NCBI GenBank assembly: GCA_025351985.1
Contig: JANXUW010000424.1
Span: 1 to 11,196, forward strand
Source of the DNA: Pseudolysobacter sp.
GTDB lineage: Bacteria; Pseudomonadota; Gammaproteobacteria; Xanthomonadales; Rhodanobacteraceae
DNA: 11,196 nucleotides
Direction: 5' to 3'
Shown here: one piece after another, positions 1-6,222 of the stretch
Numbering within the stretch: the stretch's first letter is position 1
How the letters are laid out: each line of letters opens with the position of its first letter
The notes under the pieces: generated by a model
The model's input: the letters and a program-made list of their open reading frames with translations, nothing else
Told to the model about the DNA's origin: nothing
Database searches by the model: none
Position numbers and translations under genes: made by a program

Positions 1-1299
1 GAATCGCGGATTGAACGCTCGCCCGCACATGCCGTAATTTCCCGCACCGAAAGAGCCACCAATCAACACAGTGAATTTCGGCACTTTCGCGCACGAAACC
101 GCGGTCACCATCTTCGCACCGTCCTTGGCAATGCCGCCTGTTTCATATTTTTTACCAACCATAAATCCGGTGATGTTCTGCAAAAATATCAGCGGTGTGC
201 CGCGCTGATTGCAGAGCTCAATAAAGTGCGCGCCTTTCAATGCGGATTCGGAAAACAAAATTCCATTGTTGGCGATGATGCCGACCGGATAGCCGTATAT
301 GTGGCTGAATCCGCAGACCAGTGTCTTGCCGTAGCGTGCCTTGAACTCCTGGAATTCCGAGCCGTCGACGATCCGCGCGATTATTTCGCGGATGTCGAAC
401 GGATGTCGCGTATCGCGCGGCAGAATGCCGTAAAGCTCATCCGCGGCATAACGCGGCTCGCGCGATTCGCGAATTTCCACCGGCAGTTTCTTGCTGCGAT
501 TCAAATGCGCAACGATGTCGCGCGCGATGGTCAGCGCGTGGGCATCGTTCTCGGCGAAATGATCGGCCACACCCGAAATACTGGTATGCACATCGGCACC
601 GCCGAGCGATTCAGCATCCACGACCTCGCCGGTCGCGGCTTTCACCAGTGGTGGCCCGCCGAGAAAAATCGTGCCTTGCTCCTTCACGATCACGGTTTCA
701 TCGCTCATCGCCGGCACGTACGCGCCACCTGCGGTGCATGAACCCATGACCACGGCGATCTGCGGAATATTCTTCGACGACAACCGTGCCTGGTTGTAGA
801 AAATTCGCCCGAAATGATCACGATCGGGAAATACTTCATCCTGCAACGGCAGAAAGGCGCCGCCGGAATCGACCAGATAAATGCACGGCAGTCGATTTTC
901 CTCGGCGATCTCCTGCGCGCGCAGATGTTTTTTCACCGTCATCGGAAAATACGTGCCGCCTTTGACCGTGGCGTCGTTGGCCACGACCATGACTTCCTGG
1001 CCCTGCACACGACCGATGCCGGTGATGAGGCCGGCGCACGGCGCCTGATTTTCGTAAAGACCATGCGCTGCGAGCGGCGACAGTTCGAGGAATGGCGAGC
1101 CCGGATCGAGCAACGCGCGGATGCGTTCGCGTGGCAGCAATTTGCCGCGTTCGGTATGTTTTTGCCGTGCCTTTTCGCCACCGCCGAGTGCAGTCTGCGC
1201 GAGCTGGGTTTTGAGATCGTCGACCTGCGTGCGCAGTTGCGTGGCGTTCGCCATAAAATCGGCGGAGCGGGGATCAATCGCGGATTCGATCACGGGCAT
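1..1299 (-). CDS. liuB: Methylcrotonyl-CoA carboxylase, carboxyltransferase (beta) subunit, 3' end cut by the window
   Basis: The minus strand is open for 433 codons from an ATG at 1297-1299 to the window edge; the family is about 535 residues, so about 100 C-terminal residues lie outside. The subunit moves the carboxyl group from carboxybiotin to 3-methylcrotonyl-CoA in leucine/isovalerate catabolism, paired with a biotin-carrying alpha subunit not seen here. Visible motifs: NPRSADF-like N-terminus (IDPRSADF, 8-15), [18 protein letters not shown] (108-125), [11 protein letters not shown] (141-151), [17 protein letters not shown] (185-201, N-terminal crotonase-fold oxyanion region), [11 protein letters not shown] (372-382) and [15 protein letters not shown] (414-428, C-terminal acyl-CoA/biotin site). 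It fits remembered Pseudomonas LiuB nearly residue for residue from position 8 on, which distinguishes it from propionyl-CoA carboxylase beta. Geranyl-CoA carboxylase (AtuC) is a less likely alternative. The start is supported by AAGGTG (1307-1312) seven bases upstream. The next gene upstream on this strand is the NlpC/P60 hydrolase, 106 bp away and functionally unrelated. Confidence 0.93.
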   Translation of the reverse strand, partial: MPVIESAIDPRSADFMANATQLRTQVDDLKTQLAQTALGGGEKARQKHTERGKLLPRERIRALLDPGSPFLELSPLAAHGLYENQAPCAGLITGIGRVQGQEVMVVANDATVKGGTYFPMTVKKHLRAQEIAEENRLPCIYLVDSGGAFLPLQDEVFPDRDHFGRIFYNQARLSSKNIPQIAVVMGSCTAGGAYVPAMSDETVIVKEQGTIFLGGPPLVKAATGEVVDAESLGGADVHTSISGVADHFAENDAHALTIARDIVAHLNRSKKLPVEIRESREPRYAADELYGILPRDTRHPFDIREIIARIVDGSEFQEFKARYGKTLVCGFSHIYGYPVGIIANNGILFSESALKGAHFIELCNQRGTPLIFLQNITGFMVGKKYETGGIAKDGAKMVTAVSCAKVPKFTVLIGGSFGAGNYGMCGRAFNPRF

Positions 1300-1321
1300 G
1301 CGTACGCACCTTGGGCTTTAA

Positions 1322-1341
1322 GCTATCCGTACAAGGATAAC
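1322..1341. promoter_or_regulatory. Inverted repeat upstream of liuB, possible operator
   Basis: GCTATCC (1322-1328) and GGATAAC (1335-1341) form an inverted repeat with one mismatch around a 6-bp centre, 23-42 bp ahead of the liuB start codon. The position suits a repressor or activator site. liu operons in Proteobacteria are commonly controlled by LiuR (MerR family) or LiuQ (TetR family), but I cannot match this repeat to either motif from memory. I see no convincing -35/-10 pair nearby. Confidence 0.25.
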
Positions 1342-1374
1342 AGCGATCAAAGCTGCTCGGGATGCTGCACGTAT

Positions 1375-1395
1375 CGATTGCTCGTCGAGCAATCG
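1375..1395. terminator. Perfect 9-bp hairpin between the NlpC/P60 gene and liuB
   Basis: CGATTGCTC (1375-1383) and GAGCAATCG (1387-1395) are exact reverse complements around a GTC loop. The hairpin lies 11 bp past the stop of the NlpC/P60 gene. No T-tract follows on either strand, so it is not a textbook intrinsic terminator. It may instead be a transcript-end stabiliser, a Rho-associated end or a protein site. Confidence 0.35.
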
Positions 1396-1405
1396 CGGGA
1401 TTTGC

Positions 1406-2047
1406 TCAGGTCAAGCTGCCGAGCCGACGCGCACCGACAAAACGCTTGGTCCAGTACGCATCTTCGAGACGATCGATACGTACCGATTTGCCCGGCGAGG
1501 GCGAATGGATAAAACGGCCGTCATCGAGATAGATGCCGACGTGCGAAATTCCTGCGCCGCCGCGCGTGCGGAAAAACACCAGGTCGCCGGTCTGCATCTG
1601 CGCGCGAGCGACTTTCTGGCCGAAACCGAACTGCCCCGGCGCATCGCCCGGCAGGTCGAGGCCCATCGTGTGCAGGAAGACGTAATGCACGAAACCGCTG
1701 CAATCAAAACCGGTGGAAGGTTCGCGACCGCCACGGCGGTAGCGGATATTACGCAACTGCATCGCAAAATCGGCAAGCATGCGGCGCGGCGCCTGCTCGA
1801 TCGTGGCAATTTCGGGCAGCTCGGTTTTGGTCGACGAGTCGATGTTGTCGGCGGCTGCTGTCGTCAGTACCGCATGCTGAGAGGTAGTCCACAGACTCGC
1901 ATTGACCAAGGGCAGCAGCGACGCTTGCAGTGAGGCGGCATCGCATTCCAGCGGCATGGCCGGGCTGGCGATTCGGGCGAAAGCCGCGCTCTGGAAAATG
2001 CAGACCGCAGCAAATAGCGTTGCGGCGGTCAGTCGCTGGATTGGCAT
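1406..2047 (-). CDS. Secreted NlpC/P60-family peptidoglycan hydrolase
   Basis: A 213-residue protein. Residues 1-24 look like a Sec signal peptide: an Arg, a hydrophobic stretch, then AFA before R25. C16 is preceded by AAV and is not a convincing lipobox, so a periplasmic rather than lipid-anchored protein is likelier. A roughly 65-residue low-complexity linker (about 30-90) precedes the C-terminal NlpC/P60 domain (about 90-210). That domain shows GFDCSGFVHYVF with nucleophile Cys116, TGDLVFF (153-159), SHVGIYLDDG with His169 as general base, and FIHSPSPG with His181 as third polar residue. The family cleaves peptide stems in peptidoglycan, typically at D-gamma-glutamyl-meso-DAP bonds; the exact bond and partner here are unknown. 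The size resembles Spr/MepS-type endopeptidases, but I cannot assign an orthologue. It is divergent from yceD across a 241-bp gap. The ribosome site is weak (GGGA about 8 bases upstream). Confidence 0.87.
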   Translation of the reverse strand: MPIQRLTAATLFAAVCIFQSAAFARIASPAMPLECDAASLQASLLPLVNASLWTTSQHAVLTTAAADNIDSSTKTELPEIATIEQAPRRMLADFAMQLRNIRYRRGGREPSTGFDCSGFVHYVFLHTMGLDLPGDAPGQFGFGQKVARAQMQTGDLVFFRTRGGAGISHVGIYLDDGRFIHSPSPGKSVRIDRLEDAYWTKRFVGARRLGSLT

Positions 2048-2063
2048 ACGGGTAATCCCAATG

Positions 2064-2100
2064 AATATTGGTTGGTTCGGGCGTTGTGCAACGCTCTTTT
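2064..2100 (-). promoter_or_regulatory. Possible promoter and palindrome for the NlpC/P60 gene
   Basis: On the minus strand TTGCAC (2086-2091) and AATATT (2064-2069) stand 16 bp apart and could be -35/-10 elements, though the implied leader would be only about 10 nt. The -35 lies inside the 14-bp palindrome GCGTTGTGCAACGC (2081-2094). On the plus strand the palindrome is followed by TCTTTTTC (2095-2102) and so resembles a short terminator, although no plus-strand gene precedes it. An operator over the promoter or an insulating terminator are both possible; neither is proven. Confidence 0.25.
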
Positions 2101-2187
2101 TCTGAACCGTAGCAAAACAGATGTTGGAATCCCGTTAATCACAGATGTGATGATCGAGCCGGGCTGGACGGCAAATCCCTGCGCATA

Positions 2188-2216
2188 TCGATTTTGCCGG
2201 CGCCACGTTATATACT
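2188..2216 (+). promoter_or_regulatory. Candidate promoter for yceD
   Basis: TATACT at 2211-2216 is a good sigma-70-type -10 element (4/6 bases, with the key TA and final T). A weak -35 (TCGATT, 2188-2193) lies 17 bp upstream. Transcription would start near 2223, giving a leader of about 65 nt to the chosen yceD start. The rest of the divergent gap 2048-2288 holds no gene that I can support. Confidence 0.35.
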
Positions 2217-2288
2217 TGCGGACTGCCGCGTGCGTCACCCGTCGATTGATTGACTTTGGCGCATTGGCTACCTACCATTTCGCGCGCC

Positions 2289-2810
2289 GTGTCTGCAGCT
2301 TTTCCGGAAATTGTCGATGTTTGGCGCATGGTTACGGCGCGGCGTTTGTTCCACGGAACGTTGCCGCTGACGGCCATGCCGCGTCTGCTGGCAAGTGTTG
2401 CGGCGCCGACTGGCACTGTGAGCTACGATCTGGAGTTCGGCCGGGACGAATTGGGCGTCGCCTATCTGCAGGTTCGCGCCGATGTTCCGCTGACCTTGAT
2501 TTGCCAGCGCACGCTGGAAGAATTTGTTTTACCGGTGCATATTGATTCTCGCTTGGGTTTGATCACGCGCGAGGAAGAAGAATCCGGATTGCCCGAAGGC
2601 TGCGAACCGTTGCTGGTCACGCAAGAAGGCATGCGACTGCGCGATGTGATCGAGGACGAGCTGATTCTGGCGCTGCCGCTGATCCCGATGCAGCCGGGCA
2701 CGGAAGATATGCCGGAAACGGTGTGGTCCGACGAACCGGGCGAAGTGGTTGAAGAACCGCGCAAGAATCCGTTCGCGGCATTGGGTGTCCTGAAGAAAGC
2801 GCCGCACTGA
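2289..2810 (+). CDS. yceD: YceD/DUF177 family protein (23S rRNA accumulation factor)
   Basis: The family (YceD, DUF177) is linked to accumulation or processing of 23S rRNA and is almost always found directly upstream of rpmF, as here. Seen in the protein: IVDVWRMV near the N-terminus, CQRTL (72-76), EPLLV (106-110), the diagnostic EDELILALPLIP (122-133), an acidic stretch (about 138-157) and a C-terminal NPFAAL (160-165). The start is uncertain because no ATG fits. GTG at 2289 gives 173 residues, the E. coli YceD length, with an N-terminus (MSAAFPEIVDVWRMV) like that of xanthomonad relatives. A TTG at 2250 would add 13 residues that I do not recognise. No clear ribosome site precedes either. 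It was probably once cotranscribed with rpmF, but here 176 bp and a weak hairpin separate them. Confidence 0.88.
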   Translation: MSAAFPEIVDVWRMVTARRLFHGTLPLTAMPRLLASVAAPTGTVSYDLEFGRDELGVAYLQVRADVPLTLICQRTLEEFVLPVHIDSRLGLITREEEESGLPEGCEPLLVTQEGMRLRDVIEDELILALPLIPMQPGTEDMPETVWSDEPGEVVEEPRKNPFAALGVLKKAPH

Positions 2811-2820
2811 AGACTGCAAG

Positions 2821-2840
2821 AAAGTCCCATCCGGGATTTT
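2821..2840 (+). terminator. Weak terminator-like hairpin after yceD
   Basis: AAAGTCCC (2821-2828), an ATCC loop and GGGATTTT (2833-2840) can form an 8-bp stem with one G-U pair, 10 bp past the yceD stop. The 3' arm itself ends in four Ts. The G-C core is only three pairs, so partial termination or attenuation between yceD and rpmF is more plausible than a full stop. Confidence 0.35.
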
Positions 2841-2932
2841 CGCTGATGCAAAAATCGCATCGCTCGTCGCGCTGGTTCTGCCGGTGTGGCAAAGAAGGCC
2901 TGAATCTTTTCGGGCTTTTCGATTCCGTTGAA

Positions 2933-2962
2933 TTGCCATGGCGGCAATCCTGCGGAGATATT
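2933..2962 (+). promoter_or_regulatory. Candidate rpmF promoter
   Basis: TTGCCA (2933-2938, 5/6 to TTGACA) and GATATT (2957-2962, 4/6 to TATAAT) are separated by 18 bp. The predicted start near 2969 gives a short leader that still carries the GGAGAG ribosome site. The -35 overlaps the inverted repeat TTGCC/GGCAA (2933-2937 and 2943-2947). A dedicated promoter would suit a ribosomal protein gene. Confidence 0.4.
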
Positions 2963-2986
2963 TACTAGATTGTTTGGAGAGTCATC

Positions 2987-3181
2987 ATGGCAGTACAGAA
3001 AAGTCGCAAATCCCCGTCACGTCGTGGCATGCGTCGTTCGCACGACGCGCTGGTTGCACCGCAGCTCAGCACCGACAAGACCTCGGGTGAAGTGCATCTG
3101 CGTCACCACATCACCAAAGACGGCTACTACCGTGGTCGCAAAGTGATCGAGAGCAAGGGTTCGGTTCGCACCGAAGACTGA
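2987..3181 (+). CDS. rpmF: 50S ribosomal protein L32 (bL32)
   Basis: A 64-residue basic protein with the bL32 N-terminal signature [22 protein letters not shown] and the C-terminal block [15 protein letters not shown] (40-54). Length and sequence fit proteobacterial bL32 of the form without a zinc ribbon: no CxxC pairs are present, so ribosome assembly of this protein is not expected to depend on zinc. bL32 is a structural component of the large subunit. The start is well supported by GGAGAG (2976-2981) five bases upstream of the ATG. It sits in the usual yceD-rpmF pair, but the 3' side is closed by two hairpins and the next gene is fabH rather than plsX. Confidence 0.97.
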   Translation: MAVQKSRKSPSRRGMRRSHDALVAPQLSTDKTSGEVHLRHHITKDGYYRGRKVIESKGSVRTED

Positions 3182-3184
3182 AAT

Positions 3185-3229
3185 TCGATGCGGTCTGCCT
3201 GAGGGCGGACTGGCATCGATCTTTATTCT
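3185..3229 (+). terminator. First of two hairpins after rpmF: long stem with T-rich tail
   Basis: TCGATGC (3185-3191) pairs with GCATCGA (3213-3219), and GTCTGCC (3193-3199) pairs with GGCGGAC (3204-3210, one G-U). A TGAG loop and a one-base bulge complete a stem of about 15 bp starting 4 nt after the rpmF stop. The tail TCTTTATTCTT follows. This is a good intrinsic terminator candidate. Confidence 0.65.
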
Positions 3230-3231
3230 TG

Positions 3232-3255
3232 CCGACGCCATCATGGCGTCGGTTT
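3232..3255 (+). terminator. Second hairpin after rpmF: perfect 8-bp GC-rich stem
   Basis: CCGACGCC (3232-3239) and GGCGTCGG (3245-3252) are exact reverse complements around an ATCAT loop, followed by TTTG. With the hairpin just upstream it forms a tandem pair that should strongly separate rpmF transcription from fabH. Confidence 0.65.
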
Positions 3256-3314
3256 GCATTACGGTATTGCGGTCTGACGGCTGACAATTTACCGTTCGGC
3301 TGGGGGGTACGGCT

Positions 3315-4283
3315 CTGACTTACGCGCGCATCGTCGGCACCGGCAGCTTTTTGCCGGAACGCATCGTCACCAATGCAGAGCTGGAAAAACTCGTTGATAC
3401 CAACGACGAGTGGATCGCCAGTCGAACCGGTATCCGGCAGCGGCACATCGCCGCCGAAGGTCAGACCACCTGCGATCTCGCGTTCGGAGCAGCCACGGCT
3501 GCGCTCGAAGCGGCGGGCGTGAATGCGCGCGATGTCGAACTCATCATCGTCGGCACCACGACGCCGGATCTGATTTTCCCGTCCACCGCCTGTCTGTTGC
3601 AGCATCGCCTCGGTGCCAACGGCTGTGCCGCGTTCGACGTCAATGCCGCGTGCTCCGGTTTTATTTACGCGTTGAGCGTAGCCGATAAATTCATTCGTTC
3701 CGGTACGGTCAAGACCGCGCTTGTGATCGGTGCGGAAACCCTTTCGCGCATGCTTGACTGGTCGGATCGTGCGACCTGCGTATTGTTCGGCGACGGCGCT
3801 GGCGCGGTCGTGCTGCAAGCGTCTGACGAACCCGGCGTCATTTCCACGCATCTGCATGCCGATGGCGGCTACAAGGAATTGTTGTGGAATCCGGTCGGTG
3901 TTTCGGTCGGTTTCACGGACGAGAAAAACCACGGCGTGCGTGTGCTCATGGCCGGTAGCGAAGTATTCAAGGTTGCAGTCAAGACCCTCGACGCCGTCGT
4001 CGAGGAAACGCTCGCCGCAAATAACCTGCAGAAATCCGATATCGACTGGCTGATCCCGCATCAAGCCAATCTGCGCATCATCCAGGCCACCGCAAAACGC
4101 CTCGACATGCCGATGGAACGTGTGATCGTGACCGTCGACAAACACGGCAATACATCGGCTGGCTCGGTGCCGCTGGCGCTGGATTTTGCGGTGCGTTCGG
4201 GCAAGGTCAAGCGTGGTGAAATGCTGTTGCTCGAAGCGTTCGGCGGCGGTTTCACGTGGGGTTCGGCACTGATCCGTTTCTGA
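3315..4283 (+). CDS. fabH: Beta-ketoacyl-ACP synthase III, apparently starting at CTG
   Basis: FabH starts fatty-acid synthesis by condensing an acyl-CoA (normally acetyl-CoA) with malonyl-ACP. Counted from CTG 3315 the protein has 322 residues (E. coli 317). It has the thiolase fold with catalytic Cys113 (DVNAACSGF), His249 (IPHQANLRI) and Asn279 (HGNTS), each one to five places from the E. coli residues Cys112, His244 and Asn274. [10 protein letters not shown] and the C-terminal [16 protein letters not shown] are intact. No ATG, GTG or TTG lies between the in-frame stop at 3282 and 3350. The first usual start, TTG 3351, would remove [11 protein letters not shown], the conserved first strand equivalent to E. 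coli YTKIIGTGSY. CTG 3315 restores exactly that end and has a G-run (3302-3307) seven bases upstream as ribosome site. Specificity for branched primers cannot be judged from sequence. Gaps: 133 bp to rpmF, 75 bp to fabD. Confidence 0.95.
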   Translation: MTYARIVGTGSFLPERIVTNAELEKLVDTNDEWIASRTGIRQRHIAAEGQTTCDLAFGAATAALEAAGVNARDVELIIVGTTTPDLIFPSTACLLQHRLGANGCAAFDVNAACSGFIYALSVADKFIRSGTVKTALVIGAETLSRMLDWSDRATCVLFGDGAGAVVLQASDEPGVISTHLHADGGYKELLWNPVGVSVGFTDEKNHGVRVLMAGSEVFKVAVKTLDAVVEETLAANNLQKSDIDWLIPHQANLRIIQATAKRLDMPMERVIVTVDKHGNTSAGSVPLALDFAVRSGKVKRGEMLLLEAFGGGFTWGSALIRF

Positions 4284-4325
4284 TCTCGGCACCTTGCAGA
4301 TTTCGTTTTTTTCCACTGCGCTTTT

Positions 4326-4339
4326 TTGATCGCGATCAA
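4326..4339. promoter_or_regulatory. Perfect FNR/ANR-type palindrome upstream of fabD
   Basis: TTGATCGCGATCAA is a perfect 14-bp palindrome and fits the FNR/ANR/DNR box TTGAT-N4-ATCAA at all ten defined bases. Its centre lies about 26 bp before the fabD ATG in the fabH-fabD gap. So close to the gene it would more readily block than activate a fabD promoter. No FNR-like regulator is in view, and the sequence is also rich in GATC, so chance is possible. Confidence 0.4.
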
Positions 4340-4367
4340 TCGGCATGAATAATTCGGCATGAATAAT
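4340..4367 (+). repeat. Perfect 14-bp tandem duplication covering the fabD start codon
   Basis: TCGGCATGAATAAT occurs twice back to back (4340-4353 and 4354-4367). Each copy carries ATGAATAAT, so the fabD start codon and first three codons are duplicated 14 bp apart and out of frame with each other. The upstream ATG opens a five-codon frame (MNNSA) whose TGA (4360-4362) overlaps the fabD ATG (4359-4361). Confidence 0.97.
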
Positions 4368-5297
4368 CTCGCCTTCGTTTTCCCGGGCCAGGGCTCGCAA
4401 TCGGTCGGCATGCTGGCCGAACTTGCAGCGGCGTATCCGTCGGTTAAAAATACCTTCGACGAGGCTTCGCAGTATTTTGGCCGCGATCTGTGGGAACTCA
4501 GCCAGCAAGGCCCCGAGGTCGAACTCAATCGCACCGAAAATACCCAGCCTGCGTTACTCGCCGCGAGCGTCGCGGTGTGGCGGGTATGGCAGGAAGCGCG
4601 CGGCCCGCTGCCGGCGCAACTCGCGGGACACAGCCTCGGCGAATACAGCGCGCTGGTCTGCGCCGACGTGTTGACGCTGGCTGATGCCGCCGCACTCGTC
4701 GCCGAACGTGGACGTCTGATGCAGAACGCCGTGCCGCAAGGTGTCGGTGCGATGGCCGCGATCCTCGGTGCCGAAGATGCGCAGATCGCAGCGGTCTGTC
4801 TCGACGTTGCCGGTGCGCAGATTGTCTCGCCGGCGAATTTCAATTCTCCGGGGCAGACCGTGATCGCCGGCCATGCCGAAGCGGTCGATCGCGCATTGGC
4901 CCGACTCGCCGAACTCGGCGTGCGCAAGGCGATCAAGTTGCCGGTCAGTGTGCCGTCGCATTGCGCGTTGATGTTGGGCGCCGCCGAACAACTCGCCGCA
5001 CACATTAAAACGCTGACATGGCAGTTGCCGAAAATTCCGGTGATACAAAACGCCGACGCGCGCAGTTTTGAATCCATCGAAGAAATCCAGGCCGCATTGG
5101 TGCGCCAGTTGTACATGCCGGTGCGCTGGACCGAGTGCGTACTCGCGCTCGAAACGAGTGGCGCCACACGGCTGCTCGAATGCGGTCCCGGCAAGGTTCT
5201 CAGCGGTTTGAACAAACGCATCAGCAAGACGATCGAGAGTCGCGCGATCGGTGCGCCGTCAGATCTGCAGCAAGCATTGCTCGATCTTGCGCAATAA
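4359..5297 (+). CDS. fabD: Malonyl-CoA:ACP transacylase
   Basis: FabD moves malonate from CoA to acyl carrier protein, giving the extender unit used by FabH and FabF. The 312-residue product (E. coli 309) shows FVFPGQGSQ (7-14), the nucleophile elbow GHSLGEYSAL with Ser92, Arg117 (AERGRL) which holds the malonyl carboxylate, and His201 (VPSHCALM) as the Ser partner; these fall at the E. coli positions. The start is fixed because an in-frame TAA (4350-4352) lies three codons upstream. No clear ribosome site precedes the ATG: the bases there are a second copy of the start region. This could lower or couple translation. The gene lies between fabH and fabG, in the usual fab order. Confidence 0.97.
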   Translation: MNNLAFVFPGQGSQSVGMLAELAAAYPSVKNTFDEASQYFGRDLWELSQQGPEVELNRTENTQPALLAASVAVWRVWQEARGPLPAQLAGHSLGEYSALVCADVLTLADAAALVAERGRLMQNAVPQGVGAMAAILGAEDAQIAAVCLDVAGAQIVSPANFNSPGQTVIAGHAEAVDRALARLAELGVRKAIKLPVSVPSHCALMLGAAEQLAAHIKTLTWQLPKIPVIQNADARSFESIEEIQAALVRQLYMPVRWTECVLALETSGATRLLECGPGKVLSGLNKRISKTIESRAIGAPSDLQQALLDLAQ

Positions 5298-5360
5298 GAT
5301 CCGCGTTGTTTAATCTCGCGTTGCTTTATCCAATAAAAAAACATTCGCCAAGGAACCCAC

Positions 5361-6104
5361 ATGACAGCCATTCTGCACGGTGAAATCGCCTTGGTAACGG
5401 GCGCGAGTCGCGGCATCGGTGCGGCAATTGCCGAAGAACTCGCCGCGCTCGGTGCAAAAGTCATCGGCACCGCGACGACCGAAGCCGGCGCTGCCGCGAT
5501 CAGCGAGAAGCTCGCCGCGCACGGCGGCGTCGGGCGCGCCCTGAATGTCACCGACGGCGCTGCCGTCGAAGAACTGATCGATGCCATCGCCAAGGAGTTC
5601 GGCGCCGTCAGCATCCTCGTCAACAACGCCGGCATCACGCGCGATCAATTGCTCATGCGCATGAAAGACGACGACTGGCAGGCGATTCTCGATACCAATC
5701 TGACGTCGGTGTACCGCACCAGCAAGGCGGTAATGCGCGGCATGATGAAGGCGCGCAAGGGTCGCATCATCAGCATCGCTTCGGTAATCGGTCTGACTGG
5801 AAATCCCGGGCAGTCGAATTACGCCGCGGCCAAGGCCGGCATCATCGCGTTCTCGAAATCGCTCGCGCGCGAAATCGGCAGCCGTGGCATTACGGTGAAC
5901 GTGGTGGCGCCGGGATTCATCGATACCGACATGACCAAGGGTCTGCCGGACGAACAGAAAAACGCGTTGCTCAATCAGATTGCGCTCGGCCGCCTCGGTG
6001 CGCCGGTGGATATCGCCAAGGCCGTGAGTTTTCTGGCGTCACCTGCTGCTGCTTACATCACCGGCGAAACGCTGCATGTGAACGGCGGCATGTACATGGC
6101 ATGA
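5361..6104 (+). CDS. fabG: 3-oxoacyl-ACP reductase
   Basis: FabG carries out the NADPH-dependent reduction of 3-ketoacyl-ACP to (R)-3-hydroxyacyl-ACP in each elongation cycle. The 247-residue protein is a classical short-chain dehydrogenase. It has the nucleotide-binding TGASRGIG (13-20), NNAG (88-91), and the catalytic tetrad Asn113, Ser141, Tyr154 and Lys158 (YAAAK). PG (184-185) follows and the C-terminus is [13 protein letters not shown]. Position between fabD and acpP, together with length, marks it as the housekeeping FabG rather than a secondary metabolic reductase. A good ribosome site, AAGGAA (5350-5355), lies five bases before the ATG. The gap to fabD is 63 bp, and I see no clear promoter or terminator in it. 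Confidence 0.97.
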   Translation: MTAILHGEIALVTGASRGIGAAIAEELAALGAKVIGTATTEAGAAAISEKLAAHGGVGRALNVTDGAAVEELIDAIAKEFGAVSILVNNAGITRDQLLMRMKDDDWQAILDTNLTSVYRTSKAVMRGMMKARKGRIISIASVIGLTGNPGQSNYAAAKAGIIAFSKSLAREIGSRGITVNVVAPGFIDTDMTKGLPDEQKNALLNQIALGRLGAPVDIAKAVSFLASPAAAYITGETLHVNGGMYMA

Positions 6105-6146
6105 TAAGCCGTTGGCAGTAGGCGGTTTGCCAGCCACTGGTAGCAG

Positions 6147-6169
6147 TTGCGTTAGGCTTCCACTACAAT
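6147..6169 (+). promoter_or_regulatory. Possible -10 element ahead of acpP
   Basis: TACAAT (6164-6169, 5/6 to TATAAT) lies in the 118-bp fabG-acpP gap and would give a leader of about 47 nt. No good -35 is at 16-18 bp: TTGCGT (6147-6152) is only 11 bp upstream. The strong expression usually seen for acpP makes an internal promoter plausible, but the sequence support is partial. Confidence 0.3.
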
Positions 6170-6222
6170 CCGTAAGTCACGAATTTGGTATTTCTGTTTT
6201 CCCCTCGGGAGGTTTTGCACTT

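Noticed and set aside
226..1512. Long plus-strand open frames across the liuB region
   Set aside because: They lie opposite an unbroken minus-strand frame that reads as a clear carboxyltransferase; their translations show no family motif and are frame shadows in GC-biased DNA.
3111..5638. Minus-strand open frames of 465 and 525 codons opposite fabH, fabD and fabG
   Set aside because: Their compositions (rich in Arg, or in Ala and Ser) and lack of motifs mark them as antisense shadows of the conserved fab genes.
6110..6146. Inverted repeats TGGCA/TGCCA and CCAG/CTGG after fabG as a terminator
   Set aside because: The stems are only four to five pairs, the loops are long or overlapping, and no T-tract follows.
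6112..6222. N-terminal extension of acpP from an upstream ATG
   Set aside because: It would add 37 residues never seen in ACP; the strong GGGAGG site and the normal [10 protein letters not shown] start are at 6223.
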